Source of the DNA: JASGKO01 sp049840595
GTDB lineage: Bacteria > Verrucomicrobiota > Verrucomicrobiia > Chthoniobacterales > Chthoniobacteraceae
Length of the DNA stretch: 64,000 nucleotides
Reading direction: 5' to 3'
Assembly: GCA_049840595.1 (NCBI GenBank)
Contig: JASGKO010000041.1
Span: 124,001-188,000, forward strand
The notes beneath the pieces are model-generated. The model was not told where the DNA came from and did not search any database. It was given only the letters and a program-made list of their open reading frames with translations. This document shows, piece by piece, positions 52,687-62,435 of the stretch (positions within the stretch are counted from its first letter, which is position 1; every line of letters begins with the position of its first letter). The position numbers and the translations under genes were made by a program.

Positions 52687-54945
52687 ATGAAAAAGACGCT
52701 TTTCGCCATCGCCATCAGCTTTGCTGCCCTTATCTCTGCTCGGGCCCAGATCGGCAGTTTTGGTGATGTACCGGTGGAAATCGACGCCGAAGACGTCAGC
52801 GGATCGAACGGCCTCGCGATCGCTCACGACAACGTCGTCATCCACTACAACGACAGCACCATTTACTGCGACTACGCGGAGTACAACCCCGATACCCGCG
52901 ATGTGCTGGTGCGCGGCAACGTGCGCATCTATCGCGCCGGACAGGTCTTCACCGCCGAGCGGGCCATCTACAACTTCGAGACCAAGCAGGTCCGCACCGC
53001 CGATTTCCAGGGCGACTTCGAGCCGTTCCGCTTCTCCGGCGACACCATGAGCTCGCTCGGGCCGAATGCCTACATCGTGAAGAACGGCGTCTTCACGACC
53101 AGCGACTCCTCGCACCCCGACTACTACATCCGCGCCCGCCAGGTGCGTATCTATTCGGCGGATCGCATCGTCTTCAGCCGCGCCACTCTCTTCGTTGGCG
53201 ATACGCCCATCTTCTGGTGGCCGTATCTGGCCGAATCGCTGCGGAAGGAAAACGCCTTCCTCTTTACTCCAGGCTACCAGAGCTCGTGGGGGGCATTCCT
53301 GCTCACCCAGTACCTCCTTCCCGATCGCGGATAACCAGGACGTTCTCGGCACGTTCCATTTCGACCTCCGCGCGGAACGCGGGGCGGCTGGCGGTTTCGA
53401 TATCGACAGCAACTTCGGCAAGGACAAGGCCAGCTACATCCATTTCCATTCTTATTACGCGGACGATACCAGCCCTGAGACGGACATCACCGGGCAGGGG
53501 CGCAAGAATACGATCGCCGATCGCTATCGCGTCTCGCTCAAGAGCCGCATCTACCTGGCCGACGATCTTTATACGACCATCAACGTCAGCAAGATCAGCG
53601 ACAGCCGTTATCTGGAAGACTTCGAGAAGCGCGACTTCCGCCTCGATCCCGAGCCGGACAACGTGATCGCCCTCACCAAGCGGGCGGATAACTTCACGAT
53701 CGATCTCGTCGTCCGCAAGCAGTTGAACGACTTCTACGACATGACCGAGCGGCTGCCGGAGCTCCATTTCGACACCACCACAATGAATATCGGCAGCAGC
53801 CCGTTTTACTACCAGGGCTCGGCAAGCCTCGGGCGGTTGCGCCGCGACTTCAGCAACACGAGCACGCTGCCGGATTACCAGACCACGCGCTTCGACACCT
53901 ATCACCAGATCATTTACCCGAATACCTACTTCGGCTGGCTCTCGGTGGTCCCGCACGTCGGCGTGCGTGGCACTTACTATAGCAACTCGGGTGAATTCGC
54001 GGATCAAACCACCGTCCTCACCCTGGACTCGCTTGTCCCGGGCGAAGCGCCCACCAAGGAAACCGTCACCACCACCGTCCTCAACCAGAATGGCGCGGTC
54101 TTTCGCCCCACCGTGGATGCAGGCATCGAAGCGTCTTTCAAGCTCTCGCAGACGTGGGACCTCGTGCAGAACCGCACCTTTGGCCTCGATGGTCTCCGCC
54201 ACATTTTCCAGCCCTACACCGAGCTTTCCTACGTCAACACGGGCAAAGACCCGGGCGGCATCTTCCAGTATGACCGCTACAATCCCTCCACCGAGGCTTT
54301 CGAGCTGAGTTCCCTGAATTCAACAGCACCGATTCGCTGGCCGACTGGAGCATCTGGCGCACCGGTTTCTACAACCGCTTCCAGACCCGCCGCGACAACC
54401 AGACCATCACCTGGCTGGAGTTGAATACCTTCGTGGATGTGAACCTGGAAAAGCCGGATTTCCCTGCGGCATCTTCAACGAGGGCACCTTCTCCAACCTC
54501 TACAACACCCTGCGCTGGAATCTCCTCCCCTGGGGTGGGCCTGAACATGGACTGGCAGATCCCGCTCGACAGCCAGGGCTTCAGCGAAGTGAACACCGCG
54601 ATGAACTTCATGGTCACCAAGGACCTGCGGATCAATCTCTCGCATCGCTATATCTGGGATAATCCCTTCTTTTCCAACAGCAGCCTCGCTTCCATCGGCG
54701 CCTACTACCGTATCAACGACAACTGGGCCATCTCCGCCCGCGAGGACTACGAATTTGCCACCGATACCCTCGAAGAACAGCGCTACGAACTGCACCGCGA
54801 CTTGAGCAGTTGGGTTGCATCGCTGGGCTTCATCATTCAGGATAACGGGATTAAAACCAACTACGGCGTTCTGCTCTCATTCACTCTGAAGGACCTGCCT
54901 CAGGTCACCCTGCCTCTCAGTGTGGACCCGGGACAGAGCTTTTAA
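52687..54945 (+). CDS. lptD: LPS-assembly protein LptD-like outer-membrane protein (four frameshifts)
   Basis: A signal peptide (LFAIAISFAALISARAQ) is followed by an OstA/LptA-like domain (VIHYNDSTIYCDYAEYNPDT, GQVFTAERAIYNFETKQV) and a long beta-barrel part ending in Phe (SVDPGQSF), the usual end of outer-membrane barrels. LptD inserts LPS into the outer leaflet. The frame breaks near 53328 (one extra G; repaired LPDRDNQDVLGTFHF), 54310 (repaired FPEFNSTDSLADWSIWR) and at about 54466 and 54530, where the internal segment reads GIFNEGTFSNLYNTLRWNLL. The joined protein is about 752 residues. Since LptD is usually essential where LPS is made, sequencing error is likely. It is 39 bp before the next gene. 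Confidence 0.8.
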
Positions 54946-54980
54946 TCAACCGTCCTTCGTCTCGTACCTCAACACACACT

Positions 54981-56305
54981 ATGGAACTCTGCATCATTGG
55001 ATCTGGATATGTCGGCCTCGTCAGCGGCGCTTGCTTTGCTGAAGTCGGCCACACCGTCATTTGCGTGGATAACGACCAGCGCAAAGTGGACGCCCTGCAG
55101 GCGGGCAAAATCCCGATTTACGAACCCGGCCTCGAAGAAATCGTCCACCGCAATGTCGCCGCCAAGCGCCTGCGCTTCACCAACTCCATCGAGGATGGCG
55201 TGGACAACTCGCAAGTCGTCTTCATCGCCGTGCCCACCCCGCCCCAGGCGGATGGCAGCGTGGACCTGACCTTTATCGAAAAAGTCGCCCGCGAAATCGC
55301 CGGCGTCCTCAAGCCCGACCAATACCGTGTGGTGGTGGATAAATCCACCGTGCCCGGTGAAGACCGGCGAGAAGGTCGCCGACACGATCAAGCGCTACAA
55401 CAAGGAAGCGGCCTTCGACGTCGTCTCCAATCCCGAATTCCTCCGCGAAGGTTGCGCCGTGCCGGATCTCATGAACTCCCGACCGCGTGGTCATCGGCTC
55501 CGGCAGCCAGAAGGCGACGGATTTGATGAAGCAGATCTACGAGCCGTTCCAGGCCCCGATCCTCGTCACCGACGTCAACAGCGCCGAGCTCATCAAGCAC
55601 GCCGCGAACAGCTTCCTCTCGCTCAAGATCAGCTACATCAACGCGATCAGCGCCATCTGCGAAGCCGCCGGGGCGGACGTGGAAATGGTCGCCGACGGCA
55701 TCGGCACCGACAAGCGCATCGGCCGCAACTTCCTCAACGCCGGCCTCGGCTACGGCGGCTCCTGCTTCCCGAAGGACGTCAAGGCCTTCATCGCGATCAG
55801 CGAGCAGCTCGGCGTGCCCTTCCGCCTCCTCGAGGAAGTCGAGCGCATCAACGCCGACCAGCTCGACCGCTTCATTGAAAAAATCCGCAGCGTCCTGTGG
55901 GTCCTCAAGGACAAGAAGATCGCCGTCTGGGGGCTCACCTTCAAACCCGATACCGACGACGTGCGCAGCTCCGTGGCGATCAACCTCGTGAACCGCCTCG
56001 TCGCCGAGGGCGCCATCGTCACCGCCTACGATCCGAAGGGCGCCGAGAAAGCCATCGAGTGGAAGCTCATCGATCCAACCAAGGTAAAGCTCACCGCCAC
56101 CCCGCTGGAGGCCGTGGAAGGCACCGAAGCACTCATCCTCGCCACCGAGTGGAAGGAGTTCGCCAACCAGAACTTCGCCACCGTGAAGGAAAAGATGCAC
56201 ACCCCGCTCATCTTCGACGGTCGCAACCTCTTCGATCCGGAAACGATGCGCGGCTTCGGCTTTACCTACCACGGCATCGGTCGTCCGGACCCGGAAAAAG
56301 TCTAG
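54981..56305 (+). CDS. ugd: UDP-glucose 6-dehydrogenase (two frameshifts)
   Basis: NAD-dependent enzyme making UDP-glucuronate. N-terminal Rossmann motif MELCIIGSGYVGLVSGACFA, SNPEFLREG, the catalytic cysteine in GYGGSCFPKDVKAF and the C-terminal WGLTFKPDTDDVRSS are present. The frame breaks near 55358 (one extra G; repaired STVPVKTGEKVADTIKRY) and near 55477 (repaired DRVVIGSGSQKATDLMKQIY). The joined protein is about 440 residues, normal for the family. It is followed by a strong terminator and tRNA-Ser. Confidence 0.9.
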
Positions 56306-56336
56306 CCCAACGCGGCAACCCTCTTCCCCCTGAAAG

Positions 56337-56368
56337 CGCCCTTTTCACTGCGGTGAAAAGGGCGTTTT
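56337..56368 (+). terminator. Terminator of ugd
   Basis: A 12-bp stem CGCCCTTTTCAC / GTGAAAAGGGCG with a TGCG loop followed by four T. Confidence 0.9.
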
Positions 56369-56481
56369 CATTTTCTGGAAAGGCCGGCCCACACGGGCAA
56401 AAAACTTTGCAAAAACCCGCTTAAATTCCTTGCCCGATTCGGAAAACCGCGCAAAGTAGCAACCTCTTCTCTGCAATTTCT

Positions 56482-56572
56482 GGTGAGGTGGCTGAGAGGT
56501 CGAAAGCACCGCTTTGCTAAAGCGGCGTACTCCAAAAGGGTACCGAGGGTTCGAATCCCTCCCTCACCGCCA
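56482..56572 (+). tRNA. tRNA-Ser (anticodon GCU)
   Basis: Acceptor arms GGTGAGG / CCTCACC, discriminator G and an encoded CCA. The anticodon stem CCGCT / AGCGG closes loop TTGCTAA, giving anticodon GCT (reads AGC/AGU). The long variable arm (GTACTCCAAAAGGGTAC) is typical of class II tRNA-Ser and the T-arm GAGGGTTCGAATCCCTC is standard. Confidence 0.97.
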
Positions 56573-56665
56573 CTTCCAAGCTGTTGATTTCCAGCAGTTT
56601 AACCAGTCAGATTTACTGCGCCGCATCTTCAGTGGCCCTGAAAACCCACGCTTTCGCATTCTACA

Positions 56666-56702
56666 AAACGGCCTCGACAGATTGCTTTCTGAGGCCGTTT
56701 TC
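56666..56702. terminator. Bidirectional terminator between tRNA-Ser and the DUF5069 gene
   Basis: An 11-bp stem AAAACGGCCTC / GAGGCCGTTTT with a 15-base loop and T-runs usable on both strands; it can serve the tRNA and the minus-strand gene ending at 56752. Confidence 0.8.
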
Positions 56703-56751
56703 TTTTTAAGGGTAAGAATGCTTTCAGCGATTCGTCGATGGAATGGATCGC

Positions 56752-57190
56752 TTAGCTTTGGAAGCTGAGGGCGTCATCCTTCTCAAGATAATTAACCAGG
56801 GTCGAGGTTTCCGGGACGAGGCCAACCTTGGCACATTCGCCGACGAACCAATCGCGCTTGTCCGGGTTGTCATAGGGGCGGAAGGCTTCGACGCCGTCCG
56901 ACCAGCCCTTGATTTCCTCATCCGTCTTGGCCGTGCCGTGGGTATTGAACCAGGTCACGACTTGCTCGTCCGTCGCGCCGGATTCGAGCACCTTTTTCAC
57001 GTCGGCGCCGTCCACGCCCTTGAAGCCAAACAACATCTGATCCAGCGGGCAGGCGAAGTGGTATTCGCCGACCTGGCCCTGCAAATCAGCACGGCCTTTG
57101 TCGATCATGCGCGCCATCAGGGGAGTAGCCGCCGAGGCGGTTGGCGGGGCTGCGCGGGGCTTCTTTCGAGAGGTCTTTTACGGTATTCAT
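56752..57190 (-). CDS. DUF5069 protein (one frameshift)
   Basis: The main frame (LMARMIDKGRADLQGQVGEY, FGFKGVDGADVKKVLESGAT, DKRDWFVGECAKVGLVP) matches the DUF5069 family, small proteins of unknown function common in Verrucomicrobiota and their relatives. The true N-terminus is in another frame: MNTVKDLSKEAPRSPANRLG starts at 57190, and removing one C from the CCCC run near 57119 joins it as GGYSLMARMIDK. The joined protein is about 145 residues. It is divergent from a TetR-family gene and probably its target. Confidence 0.75.
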
Positions 57191-57218
57191 AGGTTTTCAG
57201 AGTTAATAGTCGTCATGA

Positions 57219-57271
57219 GTTGTAAAAACAACAACTGTTGGTAATACATCATTGGACGGATTTCTTGTCAA
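57219..57271 (-). promoter_or_regulatory. Promoter of the DUF5069 gene with overlapping TetR-type operator
   Basis: On the minus strand TTGACA (57266-57271) and TGTATT (57243-57248) are separated by 17 bp. Immediately downstream are two inverted repeats, CAAC-T-GTTG (57232-57240) and GTTGT-AAAA-ACAAC (57219-57232). This is a good place for the divergently encoded TetR-family repressor to bind. Confidence 0.5.
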
Positions 57272-57287
57272 ATGTTACTTTGCCTCC

Positions 57288-57863
57288 ATGCCTGCTGAAG
57301 CTGCCAAGGAAGTGACCAAGATTGATCCCCGGATTCTCCGGACCCGGCAGCTTTTGTTTCAGGCCTTCCACTCCCTCCTGGCGGAAAAGACCTTCGATCA
57401 GATTTCCGTCCAGGATGTAGCCGAGCGCTCCACGCTGAATCGCGCCACGTTCTACGATCATTTCACGGACAAGTTCGCCCTGCTGGAGGCGATGATCGGG
57501 GAACGCTTCCAGACCTTTATCGCCACGCGCATGCCGGATGGCGCGGGCACGTGCTCCAAGAGCCTGCGTCAGGTCATCCTCGCCGCGTGCGACTTCCTGG
57601 CCGAGGTTTCTTCCGGCTGCCAGAAGCATCAGCGCCAGTTCGAGCCGGTGGTGGAGTCCCGGGTCAAAGCCATCCTCCGCGATTTTTTGCTGCAAGGGAT
57701 TGATCGCCATCCCTGCAGCAATCCGGAGTTGAAGGCCACCATGGTCAGCTGGGCCATTACCGGGGCCGCCCTGCAATGGAGCCGCAACCAGACCATCACC
57801 GCCGACGAATTGGCGGATGCAGTCCTGCCGACGGTTTATACCGCGCTGGAAGCCGGGGAATAA
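57288..57863 (+). CDS. TetR/AcrR-family transcriptional regulator
   Basis: A 191-residue protein with a TetR helix-turn-helix (FDQISVQDVAERSTLNRATFYDHFTDKFALLEAMI) and a ligand-binding C-terminal part (FLAEVSSGCQKHQRQFEPVV). The start at 57288 fits the usual short N-terminal tail. The divergent DUF5069 gene with inverted repeats between them suggests autoregulation and control of that gene; the ligand is unknown. Confidence 0.85.
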   Translation: MPAEAAKEVTKIDPRILRTRQLLFQAFHSLLAEKTFDQISVQDVAERSTLNRATFYDHFTDKFALLEAMIGERFQTFIATRMPDGAGTCSKSLRQVILAACDFLAEVSSGCQKHQRQFEPVVESRVKAILRDFLLQGIDRHPCSNPELKATMVSWAITGAALQWSRNQTITADELADAVLPTVYTALEAGE

Positions 57864-57890
57864 CGGCGACTTTTCCGTAAGCTTTCCTTC

Positions 57891-57913
57891 GTGACGAAAC
57901 TCGATTTCGTCAC
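57891..57913. terminator. Hairpin between convergent genes
   Basis: A perfect 9-bp stem GTGACGAAA / TTTCGTCAC with a 5-base loop; its 3' arm includes the stop codon of the minus-strand gene. There is no T-run, so it may be a weak bidirectional terminator. Confidence 0.45.
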
Positions 57914-58200
57914 GCCCTTGTCCCTGCAGCTCGATTGCGCCGGAGGATGGTCCGCACCATCAGCCCCAGCAATACCGAGGTGCATAGAACCAGCATCGCC
58001 GTTTTCAACGTATCGGCGGCGGCCACCGAGATTCCGAAACCGGTAAGCAATGCCAGATCGGCGGCGAGGCAGACGGGGCACTTCGGCATCAGCACCAGCG
58101 TGAGGCCGGGAACGATCCAGCCGGTGATTTTTGCTCCGCATTTCCATCGTGTGGCTTGCGAGGACGGACCCTCGCAAGCACAACCATTTTTCGCGTTCAT
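57910..58200 (-). CDS. Small membrane protein with CPVC motif
   Basis: A 96-residue protein with a Cys-rich N-terminus (MNAKNGCACEG), two membrane segments and a CxxC motif in VLMPKCPVCLAADLALLTG. I know similar small proteins from Verrucomicrobiota without assigned function; the layout resembles MerC/MerT-like or DoxX-like redox/metal proteins. It directly follows the DUF899 gene (14 bp), which also has a CxxC pair, so a joint thiol-redox or metal task is possible. Confidence 0.6.
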   Translation of the reverse strand: MNAKNGCACEGPSSQATRWKCGAKITGWIVPGLTLVLMPKCPVCLAADLALLTGFGISVAAADTLKTAMLVLCTSVLLGLMVRTILRRNRAAGTRA

Positions 58201-58214
58201 CGGGTGCGCTCTTT

Positions 58215-59006
58215 TTAATGGCAGCACGATTCGCGGACCGGCCCGGCGGCAGCATATTCATTGTTCCGCAGCCACCAGATGCCTTCCTCATTGCGTCCCT
58301 TCGGGGCGCGGTCCAGCCATTGATACATGCCCCACAGCCCATCGAGCCCGCGGGCAAAGGTGGAGTAGGTGTGATAGATCTCGTCGCCCTCCCGCACGAA
58401 CGCGCTCATCCCGGGCCGGTCCAGCACGTAGGTGAAGGCATCGGTTCCGCAACTGGCGGCGATTTGGGCGACGATCGGCGATTCCGAGGGTGCGTCCATC
58501 GCATGCCCGGATCGCTCGTAATTGTATTCCACGAGTCCCGCGCGCTGTTGCTCCGCGGTGAAGGAAACGCCGAAGTCGAAATTGAAATCGCTGCCCGCCG
58601 CCGATGCCCACGGAAAGCTCCACCCCATTTCCCGCCGGTACTCCAGCAGCTTCGCCAGCGGTGCGCGCGAGATGGCACAGAGCATCACATCGTGATGCGC
58701 CAGGTGGATCGCAAATCCATCGAAGCCATCCGCAATCGAGGAGCACGAGGGACAGCCCGCCGCGTAGTCAGGCCCGAACATGAAGTGATAAACCAGCAAC
58801 TGCGAACGCCCCTGGAAAAGGTCGCGCAGCGCCGCCTTCCCCTGCCCGGTCTCGAACTGGTATTCCTTGTCGATTCGCACCCACGGCAGCGCCTGCCGTT
58901 GCTGCGCCAGCGCATCACTACGCCGGGTGTGCTCTTTTTCGGCTTTCAGTAATTCGATCCGCGCGGCCAGCCATTCTGCGCGGGTTCCAGTTTTGTGAGT
59001 AGTCAT
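58215..59006 (-). CDS. DUF899 (thioredoxin-like) family protein
   Basis: A 263-residue protein with the DUF899 pattern: LPWVRIDKEYQFET, YHFMFGPDYAAGCPSCSSIAD with the CxxC pair, FPWASAAGSDFNFDFGVSF, and the C-terminal VYHTYSTFARGLDGLWGMYQWLDRAPKGRNE. The fold is thioredoxin-like; substrate unknown. It ends ESCCH. The start at 59006 (MTTHKTG) is preceded by GAAAGGAAAA. It is divergent from the regulator gene at 59119. Confidence 0.85.
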   Translation of the reverse strand: MTTHKTGTRAEWLAARIELLKAEKEHTRRSDALAQQRQALPWVRIDKEYQFETGQGKAALRDLFQGRSQLLVYHFMFGPDYAAGCPSCSSIADGFDGFAIHLAHHDVMLCAISRAPLAKLLEYRREMGWSFPWASAAGSDFNFDFGVSFTAEQQRAGLVEYNYERSGHAMDAPSESPIVAQIAASCGTDAFTYVLDRPGMSAFVREGDEIYHTYSTFARGLDGLWGMYQWLDRAPKGRNEEGIWWLRNNEYAAAGPVRESCCH

Positions 59007-59118
59007 GATGATTTTCCTTTCGAGGTTTTTGTCACCGCCATGGTTGCAGCGGCGACGTTCTGATTGCTTCCTGCGAGCCAACGTAGTTTTGATTGGGGGA
59101 CTGCCGTGAGTGACAAAT

Positions 59119-60354
59119 ATGGCGCGATTCCCAACCGATCCTCAAATCACCCTCGCCGCCCGCGCCCTCGCCGCCGGGGATCTGCTCGGCACGTTGAACT
59201 ACGTGGCCCTGCGGAACGACGCGCCGGCGCTGGCCTTGCGCGGCATCGCAATGGCGCGGCTGGGCGATTTCGAGCGGGCCCAGGCGCTGCTCAAACGGGC
59301 CGTCCGCGCCTTCGGCCCCCAGGCCCCGATCCCGCAGGCGCGGTGCGTCGTCGCCCTCACCGAGATCGCGCTTATCACGCGGGATCTCGGCGGCTCGATG
59401 AAAGCGCTCTCCACCGCCGGGGCCACGCTCGAAGCGCACGGCGACCGTTTCAACGCGGCTCACGCCCGGCACCTGGAAATCCGCCGCCTGCTCCTGCTCG
59501 GGCGGGTTCACGAGGCAAAGCGAATGCTGGCCGGGCTGAACCCCGCACCTTTTCCGCCCGCGCTCCGGGCCGCTCACGAACTCGTCGTCGCGGGTCTCGC
59601 GATTCGTGGACTGCAAATCAAGGCCGCCCGAATGGCGCTCGTGGCCGCTGCCCGCGCGGCCGATGAGACCGGGATTCCCGCCCTGCGGTCGGAGGTCGCC
59701 GGGACCGCACTCGTCCTGGAACGCCCCGCCGCCCGCGTGGTCTCGCGTGGGAAGGAGCAACGGCTGCGACTCGATGAAGTCGAAGCCTTCTTGAAAACGA
59801 AAACGCTGGTGGTGGACGGATGCCGCCACCTCGTGCGCGGGGCCGCCACAGTGGTCTCCCTCGCCAAACGACCGGTCCTCTTTGCGCTCGCGCGGGCCCT
59901 CGCCGAGGCATGGCCGGGCGATGTCACCCGCAGTTCGCTCATCGCGCAGGCCTTTCAGGCGAAGACGGTGAATGAATCGCATCGCGCGCGCTTGCGGGTG
60001 GAAATCGGGCGCTTGCGCAAGGCCCTCAACAAGCTCACCGGGATCACGGCCACGCTCCGTGGATTTGCGCTCACGCCACACCACGCCCGCGAGGTCGCCG
60101 TGCTGGCGTGGCCGGTGGACGAGGAGCACGCGGCGGTGCTCGGGTTCCTCTCCGATGGCGAGGCCTGGTCCAGCTCCGCGCTTGCGGTGGCGCTGGGAAC
60201 CAGCCAGCGCACCGTGCAGCGGGCGCTCGATGCCCTGGCCGCGACCGGGAAGATTCAAGCACTGGGACAGGCCCGGGCCCGGCGCTGGATCATGCCGGTC
60301 GTCCCGGAATTCGCGACGATCTTGTTACTCCCCGGTCCGCTGCCGGTGGGTTAA
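59119..60354 (+). CDS. Helix-turn-helix regulator with TPR-like N-terminus
   Basis: A protein of about 411 residues. The N-terminal half has degenerate TPR-like helices (ALALRGIAMARLGDFERAQALLKRAV). A middle part has RLRVEIGRLRKALNKLTGI, similar to the winged-helix of SARP/OmpR-like regulators. The C-terminus has a second helix-turn-helix (SSSALAVALGTSQRTVQRALDAL). It is divergent from DUF899 and followed by a beta-propeller gene. Likely it controls one or both neighbours. A GTG 9 bp upstream is an alternative start. Confidence 0.65.
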   Translation: MARFPTDPQITLAARALAAGDLLGTLNYVALRNDAPALALRGIAMARLGDFERAQALLKRAVRAFGPQAPIPQARCVVALTEIALITRDLGGSMKALSTAGATLEAHGDRFNAAHARHLEIRRLLLLGRVHEAKRMLAGLNPAPFPPALRAAHELVVAGLAIRGLQIKAARMALVAAARAADETGIPALRSEVAGTALVLERPAARVVSRGKEQRLRLDEVEAFLKTKTLVVDGCRHLVRGAATVVSLAKRPVLFALARALAEAWPGDVTRSSLIAQAFQAKTVNESHRARLRVEIGRLRKALNKLTGITATLRGFALTPHHAREVAVLAWPVDEEHAAVLGFLSDGEAWSSSALAVALGTSQRTVQRALDALAATGKIQALGQARARRWIMPVVPEFATILLLPGPLPVG

Positions 60355-60363
60355 ACTGAACCC

Positions 60364-61002
60364 ATGAAAAAATCCAAGGCTGAGATCATTGGCGAATACG
60401 GTCCGTTCCCCGAAGTCGAGCGCGTGAACGGAGTCACCTACGATGGGGAAAGCGTGTGGATCGCCACCGGCGACAAACTGGCGGCGCTCGATCCGGCCAC
60501 GGGTAAAATTAAACGTTCGCTCGCGATCGCCTCCAAGGCAGGCACCGCTTTCGACGGCCAGCATGTGTACCAGATTTCTGACGGACGTATCCAGAAACTC
60601 GATCCCGCCACCGGGCGCGTGCTCGCGACGATCCCGACGCCCAGCCCGGATGACAACTCGGGCCTCGCCTGGGCCGAAGGTTCGCTCTGGGTCGGACAAC
60701 CCGACGCCAAGACGATCCTTCAGCTCGATCCGCAGACCGGCGCGGTGTTGCGCACCATCGAGTCCAACCGCGTCGTAACCGGGGTTTCTTGGGTGGACGG
60801 CGAGCTCTGGCACGGCACTTGGGAGGAGAACGACGAGAGCGACGTGCGCCGCATCGATCCGCATACAGGCGAGATTTTGGAAAGCCTCGAAATGCCCGCG
60901 GGCATCAACGTCTCGGGACTGGAATCCGATGGCCACGACCGCTTTTTCTGCGGCGGTGGCGGCACGGGAAAGCTGCGCGTGATCCGGCGGCCCAAGCGCT
61001 AA
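60364..61002 (+). CDS. Beta-propeller protein, glutamine-cyclotransferase-like
   Basis: A 212-residue cytoplasmic protein of repeated blades (VWIATGDKLAALDPATGKIK, VYQISDGRIQKLDPATGRVL, LWVGQPDAKTILQLDPQTGA). It fits Vgb/SMP-30-like or glutamine-cyclotransferase-like propellers, although with fewer blades than usual. It starts 9 bp after the regulator stop, so it is in the same operon. Enzymatic function is uncertain. Confidence 0.65.
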   Translation: MKKSKAEIIGEYGPFPEVERVNGVTYDGESVWIATGDKLAALDPATGKIKRSLAIASKAGTAFDGQHVYQISDGRIQKLDPATGRVLATIPTPSPDDNSGLAWAEGSLWVGQPDAKTILQLDPQTGAVLRTIESNRVVTGVSWVDGELWHGTWEENDESDVRRIDPHTGEILESLEMPAGINVSGLESDGHDRFFCGGGGTGKLRVIRRPKR

Positions 61003-61078
61003 AGCGGGAGCGAAGAATCGTTCGCGCTGGTCAGATAGATTTCTCTTTGAAGAGTAGGAGCGAGAAAATTCTGCTCCC

Positions 61079-61456
61079 CTAAATGACCTCAACCGCAGTG
61101 TGCTTGATCCTGCCATCCATGGTCGCAAATTTCATTCGATGGCTGGCGGCGAGTTCAGCCAGATAGCAATCAGTAACCTCGTCTGATTTTTGCGGTCTAG
61201 ATTTCAATGCAGGTAGATCATCCGCGATTCGCTTTACCTCGCGTTCTTGAATGAAGTGATCTAACAATTCCCGAACTTTATCCATTGGTGCATTGATCGT
61301 CGCCTTTGGATGCGTGCTGATGCGGATAAATCCGAGTTCAACCAATGGGCAGATCGCAATTCGCTTCCCACTGATTCCCGAAAATGCCCGCTCGTGCATA
61401 GGGTGGCTGTCCCAAATCGCCGCCAGCAGCACATTAACATCCAGCAGATAGATCAT
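61079..61456 (-). CDS. vapC: PIN-domain toxin of the VapC family
   Basis: A 125-residue PIN protein: MIYLLDVNVLLAAIWDSHPM with the first catalytic Asp, a conserved Glu in LVELGFIRI, and DCYLAELAASHRMKFATMDG with the later acidic residues. VapC proteins cut tRNA or rRNA. The gene start overlaps the antitoxin stop by 4 bp (ATGA), the usual order antitoxin then toxin. Confidence 0.88.
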   Translation of the reverse strand: MIYLLDVNVLLAAIWDSHPMHERAFSGISGKRIAICPLVELGFIRISTHPKATINAPMDKVRELLDHFIQEREVKRIADDLPALKSRPQKSDEVTDCYLAELAASHRMKFATMDGRIKHTAVEVI

Positions 61457-61683
61457 GGGAAATCGACCAGCGCTTCCTGCAACGCCGTTTCGTCGATCGC
61501 ATGCTGCAGCTTTCCGACCGTAAAACCACCCTTTTTCCGCAATCGAACCTGTGCCGGAACTGACTCCACCGGAGCAAGTCGGGTCAGGATAAACTTATCC
61601 TTTCCAATCACTTGCACATCAAACCTCTCTCCGGGCTCCGTGGGCAGAGTCACCCTCTTTTTATTATCCGCAATCACGGTCAT
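61453..61683 (-). CDS. vapB: AbrB/MazE-type antitoxin of the VapBC pair
   Basis: A 76-residue protein with a SpoVT/AbrB-like swapped-hairpin start (MTVIADNKKRVTLPTEPGER) and a C-terminal toxin-binding tail (GKLQHAIDETALQEALVDFP). It precedes vapC by the usual 4-bp overlap and should repress its own promoter; no clear operator is seen in the 59 bp before lutC's end. Confidence 0.8.
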   Translation of the reverse strand: MTVIADNKKRVTLPTEPGERFDVQVIGKDKFILTRLAPVESVPAQVRLRKKGGFTVGKLQHAIDETALQEALVDFP

Positions 61684-61742
61684 GGTGGGATTATCCCACC
61701 ATGGGTCAATGTCGTCAAATCAGTTGAAAAACTGACAACTGG

Positions 61743-62435
61743 CTACCACAGCAGCACCGTCAGCTTCTTCGGCCCGTGGGCACCGAGAACGAGAATGCGC
61801 TCGATGTCGCCGGTGCGGCTGGGGCCGGTGATGAAGGAGAAGAAGCTCGGGTAGTTGCCGTCGTATTTCTGCTTGAGCAGGGCGAAGGCGGCTGGAAGGT
61901 CGGCGAGCAACTGTTCCTTGCGGGCGAGGACGACGTGGTGGGCCGGGAGCACGCTCAGGGCGCGTCCACCGGCACTGCGGGAGGAAACGAGCACGCTCCC
62001 CGTCTGCGCGACGAGGGCGTCGCAAGCGGTGATCCCGGCGTCGCATTTCTCCAGCTCCACTTTGTCGTAACCGGCGACGGTTTCCAGCGTGGGCAGGCCC
62101 AGCGATTGCACGACCGGCGTGGTCAGCTCCCCCGTGTGAAGGGCGACTTTTTTCCAACCCTCTTCCGCCGCAATCTGCGCGAGCTGCGCTTGCATTTCCT
62201 CCCGCGAGGCGACGACGCGAAAGTCGGTCTTCAATTCGGCGGAATTGACCGCGTAAAGCGCGAGGTGCTGCTCTGCCGAGGCCCCGACGGCGGGGAGCCA
62301 TTCGGCAATGTGCTTCTCCGGCTCGCTGATCGGCGCATGGGCGGTGATCGCCTCGTGCGTGTGCTGGCCGGGGATGGGGGCGAGGATTTTCAGGGCCTCG
62401 CGGATGCGTCCAAAAATGGCGGCGCGTTCACTCAT
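61743..62435 (-). CDS. lutC: LUD-domain lactate utilisation protein LutC
   Basis: A 230-residue LUD protein: SERAAIFGRIREALKIL, GITACDALVAQTGSVLVSSR, AHHVVLARKEQLL and FITGPSRTGDIERILVLGAHGPKKL. It is the third part of LutABC, which oxidises L-lactate to pyruvate. The start (ATG at 62435) overlaps the lutB stop by ATGA once lutB's frameshift is repaired. Confidence 0.9.
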   Translation of the reverse strand: MSERAAIFGRIREALKILAPIPGQHTHEAITAHAPISEPEKHIAEWLPAVGASAEQHLALYAVNSAELKTDFRVVASREEMQAQLAQIAAEEGWKKVALHTGELTTPVVQSLGLPTLETVAGYDKVELEKCDAGITACDALVAQTGSVLVSSRSAGGRALSVLPAHHVVLARKEQLLADLPAAFALLKQKYDGNYPSFFSFITGPSRTGDIERILVLGAHGPKKLTVLLW

